Source: Cyclobacteriaceae bacterium (lineage in GTDB: Bacteria > Bacteroidota > Bacteroidia > Cytophagales > Cyclobacteriaceae). Taken from it: a DNA stretch of 64,000 bases. Every line of letters begins with the position of its first letter. The first letter of the stretch is position 1. Below the pieces are notes generated by a model that was not told the origin of the DNA, ran no database searches, and saw only the letters and a program-made list of their open reading frames with translations. The stretch spans positions 1-64,000 of the forward strand of contig JAHBUD010000004.1 of assembly GCA_019638255.1 (NCBI GenBank). Direction: 5' to 3'. The translations under genes and the position numbers were made by a program. This document shows, one piece after another, positions 27,353 through 35,734 of this stretch.

Positions 27353-27947
27353 ATGGTTATTGAACTGAGGCAACGTTTTCGACTATCTTTTTTGTTGGTG
27401 GTTTTGGTAGCAACTGCCGTCATTGCACCATAATCAACCACAGCCATTGAACCGAAATGGAGGGTTAGCATAGATGCCAACAATGAGATCTTCTCTGATG
27501 AGTACATTTTCTTGCCGATTTTGAGAGCTGATATGAACAGGTTACATCTTGAAGCGCTATAATTTTATAGGTGGCAATGCGGTTGAGTATTTAATTACCG
27601 CTATGATAGGAGGTGTTGTGGGCCGTTCAAATGGCGTTGCCCCGGGGTTACTTTTAAATTTTAAATTAAACAAGGCCGGACTTTACAGTGAGGTGGAATA
27701 TCTTCTGGATGTCGATTCAAGAGCGAACAATTTCTTCTACTCATGGACAGACTTAACCTGGTCACTCAATGACCGGCTGTGGATTGGACTAAGCGCACAA
27801 CGCACCCGCTTATACGAAACCAGCCATGACGTTCAACGTGGTTTGCTGATTCGGGGTGGGCTGAAGAAATGGCAATTTACGGGCTATGTATATAACCTGG
27901 GTTTTGATGATCCGTTTGTGATTCTTACGCTCTCGGTTTCATTTTGA
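27353..27947 (+). pseudogene. Broken outer-membrane beta-barrel gene (stop codon plus frameshift)
   Basis: From ATG 27353 the frame encodes a good signal peptide (MVIELRQRFRLSFLLVVLVA...) but meets TAA after codon 26. Reading on in the same frame gives barrel-like sequence (WRVSIDANNEIFSDEYIFLP then ADMNRLHLEA) to a second stop at 27560. The continuation is in another frame from about 27555: YNFIGGNAVEYLITAMIGGVVGRSNGVAPG..., which runs to 27947 and ends in Phe like a barrel. The two halves join as LHLEA-RYNF, a frequent motif of a Bacteroidota barrel family, though about ten residues also seem lost there. So the gene is disabled at two places. A 132-codon TTG-started frame (27549-27947) is only its 3' remnant. 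Confidence 0.7.
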
Positions 27948-27990
27948 TAGTTAGTTATTTTTTTTGGCGCACTTCACTTTAAATTGCCCA

Positions 27991-28557
27991 TTATGCTTTT
28001 GATTCAGCTACAACTTTTTCGGCATACAACCACCCGAATTTACGAAGCTGCAGGTAATTCATTTTACCTTTCAAACCAAGCCGTTCGACCAGGTCATTCA
28101 ACGCGGCACAAAAAACAGGATAGGTGTTTAACTTATCCGGATCCAGTTTCAGGCCGAATCGTTGTATGTAGTTGCAATAAAAATCAAAATGCTGCTCGCT
28201 GTAGATCGGATACACATCCGGTCTGTGAAAATTACAGTAGGCAGAGGCGAAGTGTAAAAGGTTTAGCTTCGGGTCGTTGTTGAGGTGTGCAATATCCTCA
28301 ACCAATGTTAGATCACCTTTTTTCAGACGATCATCAATTTTGAGCGTCAACAGGTGTTCGATCATGTCATTCGGGCTTACATGAAGGCGGAACTCCTCAT
28401 CGTTAATAGAACTTACTTTCATTCGTATTGAGTCTTCCGTGTCATTTGAAGGATTCGAGGCAAACAGGTCAAGGTTCTTTTTGTCGTTGATGAAATACAT
28501 CTCCTGATCAACGAAAAGACTAAGGTATTTTTTGAGTATTTCTTCGAATTTATTCAT
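27991..28557 (-). CDS. Hypothetical cytosolic protein
   Basis: 188 residues, no signal peptide and no membrane segment. The C-terminal half has the pattern LLHFASAYCNFHRPDVYPIYSEQHFDFY, then YPVFCAALNDLVERLGL and KFGWLYAEKV. This reads like an alpha-helical domain with a conserved 'YC-FH-P--YPIY' core, seen in uncharacterised bacterial proteins, but I cannot name a family. Its upstream region has the best promoter of the window and an inverted repeat at the position of an activator site, so it is probably expressed under a specific condition. It is convergent to the broken barrel gene. Confidence 0.65.
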   Translation of the reverse strand: MNKFEEILKKYLSLFVDQEMYFINDKKNLDLFASNPSNDTEDSIRMKVSSINDEEFRLHVSPNDMIEHLLTLKIDDRLKKGDLTLVEDIAHLNNDPKLNLLHFASAYCNFHRPDVYPIYSEQHFDFYCNYIQRFGLKLDPDKLNTYPVFCAALNDLVERLGLKGKMNYLQLRKFGWLYAEKVVAESKA

Positions 28558-28597
28558 GGGTAATGGATTTAATCGGTTTGTGGGGCTATGACTTAAT

Positions 28598-28627
28598 CAA
28601 ATATAAACTGCTATTTCGGCTGATCAA
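28598..28627 (-). promoter_or_regulatory. Bacteroidota-type promoter of the hypothetical gene at 27991
   Basis: On the minus strand TTG (28627-28625), a spacer of exactly 19 bases and TATATTTG (28605-28598) match the -33/-7 pattern of this phylum perfectly. The start codon lies 40 bases downstream. Confidence 0.6.
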
Positions 28628-28628
28628 T

Positions 28629-28642
28629 ATGATATTTATCAT
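28629..28642. promoter_or_regulatory. FNR/CRP-like inverted repeat
   Basis: ATGATATTTATCAT is a perfect 14-base inverted repeat resembling the FNR box TTGAT-N4-ATCAA. Its centre is about 41 bases upstream of the probable transcription start of the leftward gene, the classic place for an activator of the CRP/FNR family. It is also 245 bases upstream of the anaerobic Dcu transporter. Binding is not shown. Confidence 0.35.
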
Positions 28643-28886
28643 TTGCTAACTTCGGTCAAGATTGTACAGGCATTCCGGTAAGAACCGTCACTAAACAGAA
28701 TAAAAAGTTGACAGTAAGTTGCCGGATAAGGGGTTAAAATATTCCCGTATTCCTGATTTATATCATTACGATTAAATTAAATTGATATAATATTGCTAAT
28801 GCTTTCGTACCTGAAATGGGTAGCAGGGAGTTTGAAGGCAATGGATTTAGCTGCCAAACAAGCTAGTTTAGCTAAGCAAATTCATT

Positions 28887-30239
28887 ATGATTCTATTGCA
28901 ATTAGCGGTTCTATTGGCCTGCATCTTCATCGGTGCCCGTATGTCGGGTATTGGGCTGGGGGTAATGGGCATGATTGGTCTGCTTATTTTCATGTTCGCC
29001 TTTGGTCTGCAACCCGCTGATCCCCCACTCGAAGTGATGCTGATTATTTTGAGTGTGGTTACAGCAGCGGCTGCGTTGCAAGCAGCCGGTGGTATGGACT
29101 ACCTGGTAGGTGTTGCCGGAAGAATTCTCCGCAATAATCCGAAGCAAATAACCTTTTTAGGTCCACTGATTACGTATGCTTTTGTACTCTTTGCCGGCAC
29201 GGCCCACATCTCGTATTCCATCATGCCCATCATTGCAGAAGTTGCAATCAAAAACCGCATTCGTCCAGAGCGGGCCATGAGCATGAGTGTAACCGCTGCG
29301 CACATGGCCATTACGGCTAGTCCGGTGTCAGCGGCTGCTGCCGCATTGCTAACGGTGCTGGGTGCGAGTGGTATCGGCCTGGGTGATATACTCATGATTT
29401 GCATACCCTCAACGTTAGTCGGGGTTATAGCGGGTATACTTTTCGTTTGGAAACGCGGCAAAGAACTGAGTGAAGATCCGGAGTTTCAGGAACGCATGAA
29501 AGACCCCACGTTTGCCAAAAACCTGGAAGGAACGGAGAAGAAGGAAGAGCAGACACTTGCCCCTGGGGCAATCAAGTCAGTAGTTATTTTCGGGTTAGCC
29601 GTAGTGGCAGTAGTGGTGCTGGGTTCTTTTCCGGAGTTATTGCCGGAGTTTGGACACAAGGAGGGATTTTCTCCTGGCTTTGCGGTTAATGAAGCCGGTC
29701 ATGTACTGATGCCATCTATGATTATGATGATCATGTTGGGTGCTACCGGTTTAATCATTTTGTTTGCCAAGACCACAGCAGCAAAAGTTACCAAGGCCAG
29801 TTTGTTTGCTTCTGCTGGTCAGGCCACCATTGCCGTGTTTGGTGTGGTGTGGATGAGCGGCACATTCATGAACAACAACTTTGACGTGATCCAGGCAACA
29901 CTGGGTGATATTGTGACTTCCTATCCATGGCTATTTGCAATAGCACTTTTCGCGTTGAGCATGCTGCTCTACAGTCAGGCATCCACGGCAAAAGCGTTAA
30001 TGCCCTTAGGATTATCGTTAGGATTACCTCCGGCTTATTTGATTGGCTTGTTTCCTGCCTGCAACGGGCACTTCTTTATTCCCGGCTATCCAACGTTGTT
30101 AACGGCTATTCAATTTGATCGTACGGGTACAACCCGTATTGGTAAATATGTGTTGAATCACAGTTTTATGCTTCCCGGCCTTGTTACCACAGCGGTATCT
30201 GTGGTGGCAGGTATACTGCTACAATCCATTCTATTGTAA
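28887..30239 (+). CDS. Anaerobic C4-dicarboxylate transporter, DcuA/DcuB family
   Basis: The 450-residue polytopic membrane protein matches the family along its length. Examples are ITASPVSAAAAALL, LGDILMICIPSTLVG, SQASTAKALMPLGLSLG, and near the C-terminus FDRTGTTRIGKYVLNHSFMLPGL. The pattern LQPADPPLEVMLIIL and AIKNRIRPERAMS is closer to DcuB than DcuA. Such carriers exchange fumarate, aspartate or malate for succinate during anaerobic growth, driven by fumarate respiration. It starts an operon with asparaginase (57-base gap), aspartate ammonia-lyase and a porin. In that setting it would take up aspartate or fumarate made outside the membrane. Direction and substrate are inferred. Confidence 0.92.
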   Translation: MILLQLAVLLACIFIGARMSGIGLGVMGMIGLLIFMFAFGLQPADPPLEVMLIILSVVTAAAALQAAGGMDYLVGVAGRILRNNPKQITFLGPLITYAFVLFAGTAHISYSIMPIIAEVAIKNRIRPERAMSMSVTAAHMAITASPVSAAAAALLTVLGASGIGLGDILMICIPSTLVGVIAGILFVWKRGKELSEDPEFQERMKDPTFAKNLEGTEKKEEQTLAPGAIKSVVIFGLAVVAVVVLGSFPELLPEFGHKEGFSPGFAVNEAGHVLMPSMIMMIMLGATGLIILFAKTTAAKVTKASLFASAGQATIAVFGVVWMSGTFMNNNFDVIQATLGDIVTSYPWLFAIALFALSMLLYSQASTAKALMPLGLSLGLPPAYLIGLFPACNGHFFIPGYPTLLTAIQFDRTGTTRIGKYVLNHSFMLPGLVTTAVSVVAGILLQSILL

Positions 30240-30296
30240 GACTTTAAACCAGACAAACTATACTCAAATCAACAAAAACTAAAAAAAGTCCACATC

Positions 30297-31373
30297 ATGA
30301 AAAAACTCGTTTCAATTTTATCATTACTGATCCTGGTGATCCAGGTTCAGTGCCAGCCTAAGACTCAACCCCAGCCTCAGGATAAATTACCAAGGGTAAT
30401 CATTTTAGCAACAGGCGGAACCATAGCAGGCGCTGGAGCCGCTTCAGACCGGGCAGGCTACACGGCCGGAAAAATTCCAATTGACGATTTGATTGGTACC
30501 ATCCCTACCGTCAAGAAAATCGCCAACATTTCAGGTGAGCAGATTGCTTCAGTGGGCAGCCAGGACATGACTGTTGAAATCTGGAAAAAACTGGCGATCC
30601 GCGCCAATGAAATTTTTGCAAAAAACGAAGCTGATGCCATTGTGGTAACCCACGGCACCGACACGCAGGAAGAGACTGCTTATTTTCTTGATTTGGTTAT
30701 TCCATCAGACAAACCCGTTGTACTCACCGGATCAATGCGTCCGGCAACCGCAATCAGTGCCGATGGTCCAAAGAATTTGTATGACGCCATTACCGTTGCT
30801 GTTCATCCTGAAACCAAAGGCAGAGGTGTTTTGGTGAGTTTCAACGAAGGCATTTTCGATGCACGCGAAGTGATGAAGATGAGCACCACAAAAACGAATG
30901 CTTTCGATGCTCCCAACACGGGCGCTATTGGCCAGGCTTACGATGGAAGAGTAGAATATTATTCAAATGCGGTACGTGAGGTAAATCCTCCCAAACCCAT
31001 TGTATTAAAAGCTGATACGAAATTGCCGCGCGTGGATATTGTGTACATGTATGCCGATGCACCGGCCGATCAGATTGATTTTTTGATCAGCAAGAAAGTT
31101 GATGGTATTGTCATTGCCGGTGTGGGTAATGGCAACTTCAATAAAGCCTATATGGATGCCGTAAAGCGTGCAGTAGCTGCAGGTATAATAGTTTGCCGTG
31201 CCAGCCGCGCGCCTTCCGGAAGAGTAGTGCTTCATGATGAAATCAATGATGAGGAACTGGGCACTATTGTTTCTGATGACCTGACTCCACAAAAGGCAAG
31301 AGTGTTGTTAATGCTTGCACTGACGAGGACAAAAGATAAGAAACAGCTTCAGGAAATTTTCTTCACCTACTAG
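30297..31373 (+). CDS. ansB: L-asparaginase type II, exported
   Basis: 358 residues with a signal sequence; Cys19 (QVQC) may carry lipid, though the lipobox is poor. The two asparaginase signatures are intact: ILATGGTIAG with nucleophile Thr42, and VVTHGTDTQEETAYFL near residue 118 with the second Thr and the Asp. The downstream GSMRPATAISADGP is also characteristic. The enzyme hydrolyses asparagine to aspartate and ammonia, in the periplasm if the export signal works. It is the second gene of the Dcu operon and is followed by an inverted repeat and the aspartate ammonia-lyase gene, so the products form consecutive steps. Confidence 0.94.
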   Translation: MKKLVSILSLLILVIQVQCQPKTQPQPQDKLPRVIILATGGTIAGAGAASDRAGYTAGKIPIDDLIGTIPTVKKIANISGEQIASVGSQDMTVEIWKKLAIRANEIFAKNEADAIVVTHGTDTQEETAYFLDLVIPSDKPVVLTGSMRPATAISADGPKNLYDAITVAVHPETKGRGVLVSFNEGIFDAREVMKMSTTKTNAFDAPNTGAIGQAYDGRVEYYSNAVREVNPPKPIVLKADTKLPRVDIVYMYADAPADQIDFLISKKVDGIVIAGVGNGNFNKAYMDAVKRAVAAGIIVCRASRAPSGRVVLHDEINDEELGTIVSDDLTPQKARVLLMLALTRTKDKKQLQEIFFTY

Positions 31374-31393
31374 CAAATCGTTGATGGTTGTTG

Positions 31394-31457
31394 GTTGTTC
31401 GTTATTCGTTCTTTGAAAAACACTGGAGCGAGTAACGAACAACGAGTAACGAACAAC
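31394..31457. repeat. Long inverted repeat between ansB and aspA
   Basis: The left arm 31394-31410 pairs with the right arm 31441-31457 over 17 bases with one G-T pair. The segment before the right arm holds a second copy of the motif CGAGTAACGAACAA, so two alternative foldings compete. No T run follows. It could be an mRNA-processing or attenuation hairpin, or a small intergenic repeat element of the kind common in Bacteroidota. Confidence 0.7.
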
Positions 31458-31471
31458 TAAATACTACTAAA

Positions 31472-32962
31472 ATGAATAAGATAAAGATAAGTTTAGTTCT
31501 GTTGCTACTGATGGCTTTTAGCCTTCAGTATGCAGAAGCACAAAAAAAGAAACCGGCTGAACAGACGCCACAATTCCGTACGGAGAAAGATTTGTTGGGC
31601 GAAAAGCAAATTCCGTATGATGCATACTATGGCGTACAAACCCTCCGCGCATTGGAGAATTTTCCCATTAGCGGAGTAAAAACCAATTTCTATCCAGATT
31701 ATGTTAAGGCGTATGCCATTGTAAAACTGGCTGCTGCACGTGCCAATACGGAAGTAGGAAGAATGAAGCCTGAAAGAATGGCTGCCATTGAGAAAGCCTG
31801 CCAGGCGGTGATGGATGGAAAATATCACGACCAGTTTCTAACCGATCTGTATCAGGGCGGTGCCGGAACTTCAGCCAATATGAATGCCAATGAGGTGTTG
31901 GCAAACATTGCGTTGGAGATGATGGGCAAGAAAAAAGGTGAATATCAATTCATCGAACCCCATGATGATTTAAACATGGGACAATCCACCAACGATGTGT
32001 ATCCTACCGCTATTCACATTGCCTTGATCTTGCATAATGATAAAGTTGTGAAAGAGGCAGAATTGCTGGCACAAGCCTTTCATAAAAAAGGAGAGGAATT
32101 CAAACACCTGGTGAAGATGGGCCGTACCGAAGGACAGGATGCCGTGCCAATGACCCTGGGACAGGAGTTTCACGCTTTTGGTGCACAGATTGATGCCGCC
32201 ATTGAAGCACTCCGGAAAAGTGAAACCTACTTATACGAAATAAATATGGGTGCAACGGCCATCGGCACAGGGCTTACGGCTTCACCCGGTTATGCTGAGA
32301 AGTGCGTGGCACAGATCGCAAAAATTACGGGTAAACCTTTTGTAGAGCCTAAAGACCTGATTGCCGCTACCAGCAGCATGCAAGGGTTTGTGATGTTTTC
32401 ATCGGCTTATAAAAATCTCGCAGTCACACTTTCCAAGATCAGCAGCGATCTGATTTTCCTGGCGACTGGTCCGCGTAATGGAATTTTTGAAATCAATTTA
32501 CCTGCGTTGCAACCAGGATCATCCATCATGCCGGGCAAGGTAAATCCAGTAATGCCCGAAGTGATGAACCAGGTATGTTACAAAGTGATGGGTAACGATG
32601 TTACCGTAACCATCGCCTCACGTGATGGTCTGCTACAGTTAAATGCCTATGAGCCGGTGGTGGCTACAGCCATCATGGAATCACAGGCATTGTTTTACAA
32701 AGTAATGCCGTTGTTCCGTACCCAGTGTATTGACGGTGTCACCGCAAATGAAGCTGTCTTGAAACGTAACATCGAGACCACGGTAGGTATTGTAACCGCG
32801 TTGAATCCTGTGCTGGGGTATGAGAAAACCACCGAGCTGGCCAAGGAAGCATTGCAAAGCGGCAAGGGCATTCTTCAATTGATACGCGAGAAAAAAATAC
32901 TGACGGAAGATCAGATCAAACAGCTTCTTGATCCGGTTACACTTACCGGGCAGAAACAGTAA
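31472..32962 (+). CDS. aspA: Aspartate ammonia-lyase with an N-terminal signal peptide
   Basis: The 496-residue protein is a full aspartase: DLLGEKQIPYDAYYGVQTLRALENF, YQGGAGTSANMNANEVLAN, NMGQSTNDVYP, MGATAIGTGL, and the catalytic loop G349-S-S351-I-M-P-G-K356-VNP. It converts aspartate to fumarate and ammonia. What is odd is the start: MNKIKISLVLLLLMAFSLQYAEAQ is a textbook signal peptide (cleavage after AEA, residue 23). The part after it begins where the E. coli enzyme begins, so about 33 residues have been added at the front. The enzyme is thus predicted to be periplasmic, like the asparaginase before it. It is the third gene of the operon, followed by a porin gene after 18 bases. Confidence 0.93.
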   Translation: MNKIKISLVLLLLMAFSLQYAEAQKKKPAEQTPQFRTEKDLLGEKQIPYDAYYGVQTLRALENFPISGVKTNFYPDYVKAYAIVKLAAARANTEVGRMKPERMAAIEKACQAVMDGKYHDQFLTDLYQGGAGTSANMNANEVLANIALEMMGKKKGEYQFIEPHDDLNMGQSTNDVYPTAIHIALILHNDKVVKEAELLAQAFHKKGEEFKHLVKMGRTEGQDAVPMTLGQEFHAFGAQIDAAIEALRKSETYLYEINMGATAIGTGLTASPGYAEKCVAQIAKITGKPFVEPKDLIAATSSMQGFVMFSSAYKNLAVTLSKISSDLIFLATGPRNGIFEINLPALQPGSSIMPGKVNPVMPEVMNQVCYKVMGNDVTVTIASRDGLLQLNAYEPVVATAIMESQALFYKVMPLFRTQCIDGVTANEAVLKRNIETTVGIVTALNPVLGYEKTTELAKEALQSGKGILQLIREKKILTEDQIKQLLDPVTLTGQKQ

Positions 32963-32980
32963 TGTAATAATGATACGATT

Positions 32981-34195
32981 ATGAAGTCACTGAAAATAAT
33001 AATAGGTATCATGGTTTTTCTGCTGCTACCCGCCATGGTGTTGGCGCAGAAACAGGAGCGGCAGGTAGGTGATACCACCTTTTACAGAACATTGATACCC
33101 GAGGCAAAGCAAGGGCTGCTCAAAAATATGAGCATGATTGCCAACATGAACTTTGCATTTCGCAACGAGTTTATCGATGGTGAGTATGATCAGTCGCGTT
33201 TCCGGAACGAGCAATTTCGGCTGGAGTTTCGTGGGAATGTTACCGATAAAGTGTTCTTCCGTTTTCGCGATCGGTATACCAGGGCACAAACCTCGGAATC
33301 CATCGATAATCTCAGCCGCTCGGTGGATATGGCTTATATCCGGGTGAATGTCACCGATACGTGGAGCATTTCTGCCGGTAAAATGTGTGCCGACTGGGGT
33401 GCCTGGGAATTTGACTGGAACCCGATTGATATCTATGAGTATTCTGATATAGTAGAATATGCCGATAACTTTCTCACCGGGGTAGGTTTTACCTTCACGC
33501 CCAGCAACAAAAACCAATGGACATTTCAGGTTTTGGATTCCCGTACAAAAACCTTTTATGAGTTGTACGGTACTCAGCCCAACTACACGGAGTCGAAAGC
33601 ACCGCTGGCTTTTGTGGCGAACTGGCGTGGAAGATTACTGGATGGAAAGATTAACACCATTTGGTCTTACTCGTTGTTTAATGAAGCACAGGATTTGAAT
33701 GGCAACAGCGCCAACATGAACTACATTGCGCTGGGTAACGAGTTTAATGTTACCAGTAAGTTCCGGCTTATTTATGATTTCAAGTGGAGTGATGAAGAAC
33801 TGGATCGTACCGGTATTGTGAGTGAGACCATTCCCAATGATCTCTTTGCCTATGCAGTGACCAATACACTGTACATTGGTCACTGGGTGAACCTTCGGTA
33901 TGTGGTGACACCTAAAGTACACCTGACCATGGTGGCCATGCTGGACATCGCCAACTGGAAGAACAGTTTCAATGATCCGAACAACACAACCGGTGAAGAA
34001 CACATCCGGAATGCCTGGGGATTTATTCCTGCTGTGGAATATTATCCATGGGAAAACCTCAATATGAAGTTTTTTGCCAACTGGGTAGGCAGGCGTTATG
34101 ATTACTCGGATTATGCAAAGAGCAGTCTTGGAGCTGTTGACTATACCACCGGAAGATTTACCATCGGGTTCATCTCACCGCTGGGAATATTTTAA
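32981..34195 (+). CDS. Porin of the OprP/OprO-like superfamily
   Basis: 404 residues with a signal peptide (VLAQ). The mature part alternates strands through the whole length (ANMNFAFRNEFIDGEYDQSRFRNEQFRLEFRGNVTDKVFFRFRDRY ...) and ends in a strand FTIGFISPLGIF with terminal Phe. RVNVTDTWSISAGKMCADWGAWEFDWNP is the usual inward loop region of this porin type. It is the last gene of the Dcu operon, 18 bases behind aspA, and probably lets asparagine or other amino acids cross the outer membrane. Substrate specificity is inference. Confidence 0.75.
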   Translation: MKSLKIIIGIMVFLLLPAMVLAQKQERQVGDTTFYRTLIPEAKQGLLKNMSMIANMNFAFRNEFIDGEYDQSRFRNEQFRLEFRGNVTDKVFFRFRDRYTRAQTSESIDNLSRSVDMAYIRVNVTDTWSISAGKMCADWGAWEFDWNPIDIYEYSDIVEYADNFLTGVGFTFTPSNKNQWTFQVLDSRTKTFYELYGTQPNYTESKAPLAFVANWRGRLLDGKINTIWSYSLFNEAQDLNGNSANMNYIALGNEFNVTSKFRLIYDFKWSDEELDRTGIVSETIPNDLFAYAVTNTLYIGHWVNLRYVVTPKVHLTMVAMLDIANWKNSFNDPNNTTGEEHIRNAWGFIPAVEYYPWENLNMKFFANWVGRRYDYSDYAKSSLGAVDYTTGRFTIGFISPLGIF

Positions 34196-34217
34196 CGGAT
34201 AAATCTATTCATGAAAG

Positions 34218-34257
34218 CCGAAAGCGAATGAATACAGGATTTGCTTTCGGTTTTTTT
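34218..34257 (+). terminator. Terminator of the Dcu-ansB-aspA-porin operon
   Basis: CCGAAAGC (34218-34225) pairs with GCTTTCGG (34243-34250), followed by seven T. It lies 22 bases after the porin stop, so the next gene must start downstream of it, at 34306, and not at 34228. Confidence 0.88.
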
Positions 34258-34305
34258 GATTCGCAACACTGCATTTTACCCCGACTCATTAAGATTGTAG
34301 AACTT

Positions 34306-34923
34306 ATGAAAAATTTCATCACGTTAATGTTTATGCTGATCGCTTTACTGGCCTTTGGCCAGAAGAAGAAAGATAAAAATCAGCCGCCCCAGGATTACCA
34401 GGCAACGATCGATACGCTTACCAAGACCAATGAATCTCTGCTGCTTGCCAATAAAGAGCTGACAGCAAAATTGGATTCACTTTCCAAAGAAGCAGGAAAG
34501 TACTATGCTTTGTATGCGGTAATCAGAGACAAAGTAGTCATGAAGGAATTTGATCCCGCACGAATGTCTTCCATCATTGATTCACTGAAAGCCGGGCGGG
34601 ATTCCCTGACGCTGAAAGCGGCCTCGGCAGTTATTACGGAGGAATCCGTACCCAAGACGGCCACTCCGCTGGAACTTAACCCGGTGACCCAGGTAACCTT
34701 TATCGACAGTGAGTTTGTGGAGTTTACATTCCGGAACGGACAGAAAGAAAAATGCTATTATGTAACCGAAGGCTTCAGCCCCACAAAATCGTACTATATC
34801 GATTTTAAAGGCACGAAACTGGATATCCGCATGTATGTTATGTACACCTTGATGGGGCCGAGGGTTTCCTTTGAAGTGCCCAGTGTTCAGGGACTTTATT
34901 ACTATGGTCAAATGACCCAGTAG
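34306..34923 (+). CDS. Exported hypothetical protein with coiled-coil region
   Basis: The start is set at the ATG at 34306, giving a signal peptide (LLAFGQ); an in-frame ATG at 34228 would place the terminator inside the gene. The 205-residue product has a coiled-coil-like segment near residues 30-65 (TIDTLTKTNESLLLANKELTAKLDSLSKEAGK), and a C-terminal half with LNPVTQVTFIDSEFVEFTFRNGQKEKCYYVTEG, rich in strands. I recognise no family. It lies alone between the Asn operon terminator and a DUF2490 gene 66 bases downstream. Confidence 0.7.
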   Translation: MKNFITLMFMLIALLAFGQKKKDKNQPPQDYQATIDTLTKTNESLLLANKELTAKLDSLSKEAGKYYALYAVIRDKVVMKEFDPARMSSIIDSLKAGRDSLTLKAASAVITEESVPKTATPLELNPVTQVTFIDSEFVEFTFRNGQKEKCYYVTEGFSPTKSYYIDFKGTKLDIRMYVMYTLMGPRVSFEVPSVQGLYYYGQMTQ

Positions 34924-34989
34924 CAAACTCACAGACAGTGCGTGAAATAAACGGATTGCTGTGCAGAGGGATTATGTGATGCATTGTCA

Positions 34990-35718
34990 ATGAAACAGGT
35001 TGTACTTGTCATGATACTGATATCATTCAGCCGGTTGATTGGGTTGTCCCAGCAGGATCAGCAATTGTGGCTGGATTACCAGCTATCCTATCCTTTTGGC
35101 GGCCGTTATCTGCTGGAGAACACCACCACGTATTCAACCTTGTTAAATCCTGAGAATAAATGGAGAAGTATTAGCATGAGTCCGACTTTTGAGATGTCGC
35201 TGGTTCGGTGGCTGGATCTTTTAAGTGAAGTTGGATTTGCCTATACGCAGCAGAAGGAAACAATTAAAACGTTTGAAATTGCTCCGATGGTTGGCGGGCG
35301 ATTATTTATTACCCAGGGCAAGAAAGTGGATACGCGCTTTGTTTTAAGGTATCAGCCAAGAAGTTTCAAGGATCTGGAGACGGACGAATGGTCGAGCAGT
35401 AACCGCACCCGGTTGCGCGGGGAAGTTTTTGTGAGCATTAACGGTCCAAATCTGTTTACTGATAAGCTTTGGTACAGCTTTGCCGATTATGAGGAGTTTA
35501 TCGTGCTGGACCAGCAACTGAAGGAACGCTTTGCCAGCCGGAGAAGGGCCCGAATTGGTTTGGGTTACCGGATGAACTATAAACATCGCTTTGAACTGAG
35601 CTTCACCCTTCAGACATCACGAAATGAGATTAGTGAAGATTATATCGGCACCGACAATGTTATCCAGTTAAGGTATAAAATGTATCTTAATCCGGTCAAA
35701 CTCCAGACCACCGAGTAA
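34990..35718 (+). CDS. DUF2490 family outer-membrane protein
   Basis: The ATG at 34990 follows a TTG start that would add two residues. The product has 242 residues, a signal peptide ending GLSQ, and the same DUF2490 features as the protein at 11438: WLDYQLSYPFGGRY, NKWRSISMSPTFEMS, SNRTRLRGEVFVSI, KLWYSFADYEEF and a terminal KMYLN. DUF2490 has no assigned function and is predicted to form an outer-membrane barrel. It stands 16 bases before a cation/proton antiporter gene with which it is probably co-transcribed. The other copy follows a sulfatase gene, so the family may attach to different transport systems. Confidence 0.75.
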   Translation: MKQVVLVMILISFSRLIGLSQQDQQLWLDYQLSYPFGGRYLLENTTTYSTLLNPENKWRSISMSPTFEMSLVRWLDLLSEVGFAYTQQKETIKTFEIAPMVGGRLFITQGKKVDTRFVLRYQPRSFKDLETDEWSSSNRTRLRGEVFVSINGPNLFTDKLWYSFADYEEFIVLDQQLKERFASRRRARIGLGYRMNYKHRFELSFTLQTSRNEISEDYIGTDNVIQLRYKMYLNPVKLQTTE

Positions 35719-35734
35719 TAAAAAACCAATACTC

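Larger units (their letters stand above)
28558..28886. other. 329-base divergent intergenic region
   Basis: The left third holds a full promoter and a palindrome for the leftward gene (separate entries). The right two thirds, in front of the Dcu transporter gene, are A/T-rich and have no exact TAnnTTTG box. I see no hairpin with a T run and no convincing small gene. Confidence 0.6.

Noticed and set aside
27549..27947. A separate 132-residue protein starting at TTG
   Set aside because: The start has no leader, and the upstream sequence continues the same protein in another frame, so it is the 3' part of a pseudogene.
28793..29020. 75-codon rightward frame before and overlapping the Dcu gene
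   Set aside because: It overlaps the transporter in another frame and has no recognisable content.
34228..34305. Extended N-terminus for the hypothetical gene at 34306
   Set aside because: The added stretch contains the terminator of the previous operon, and the downstream ATG gives a clean signal peptide.
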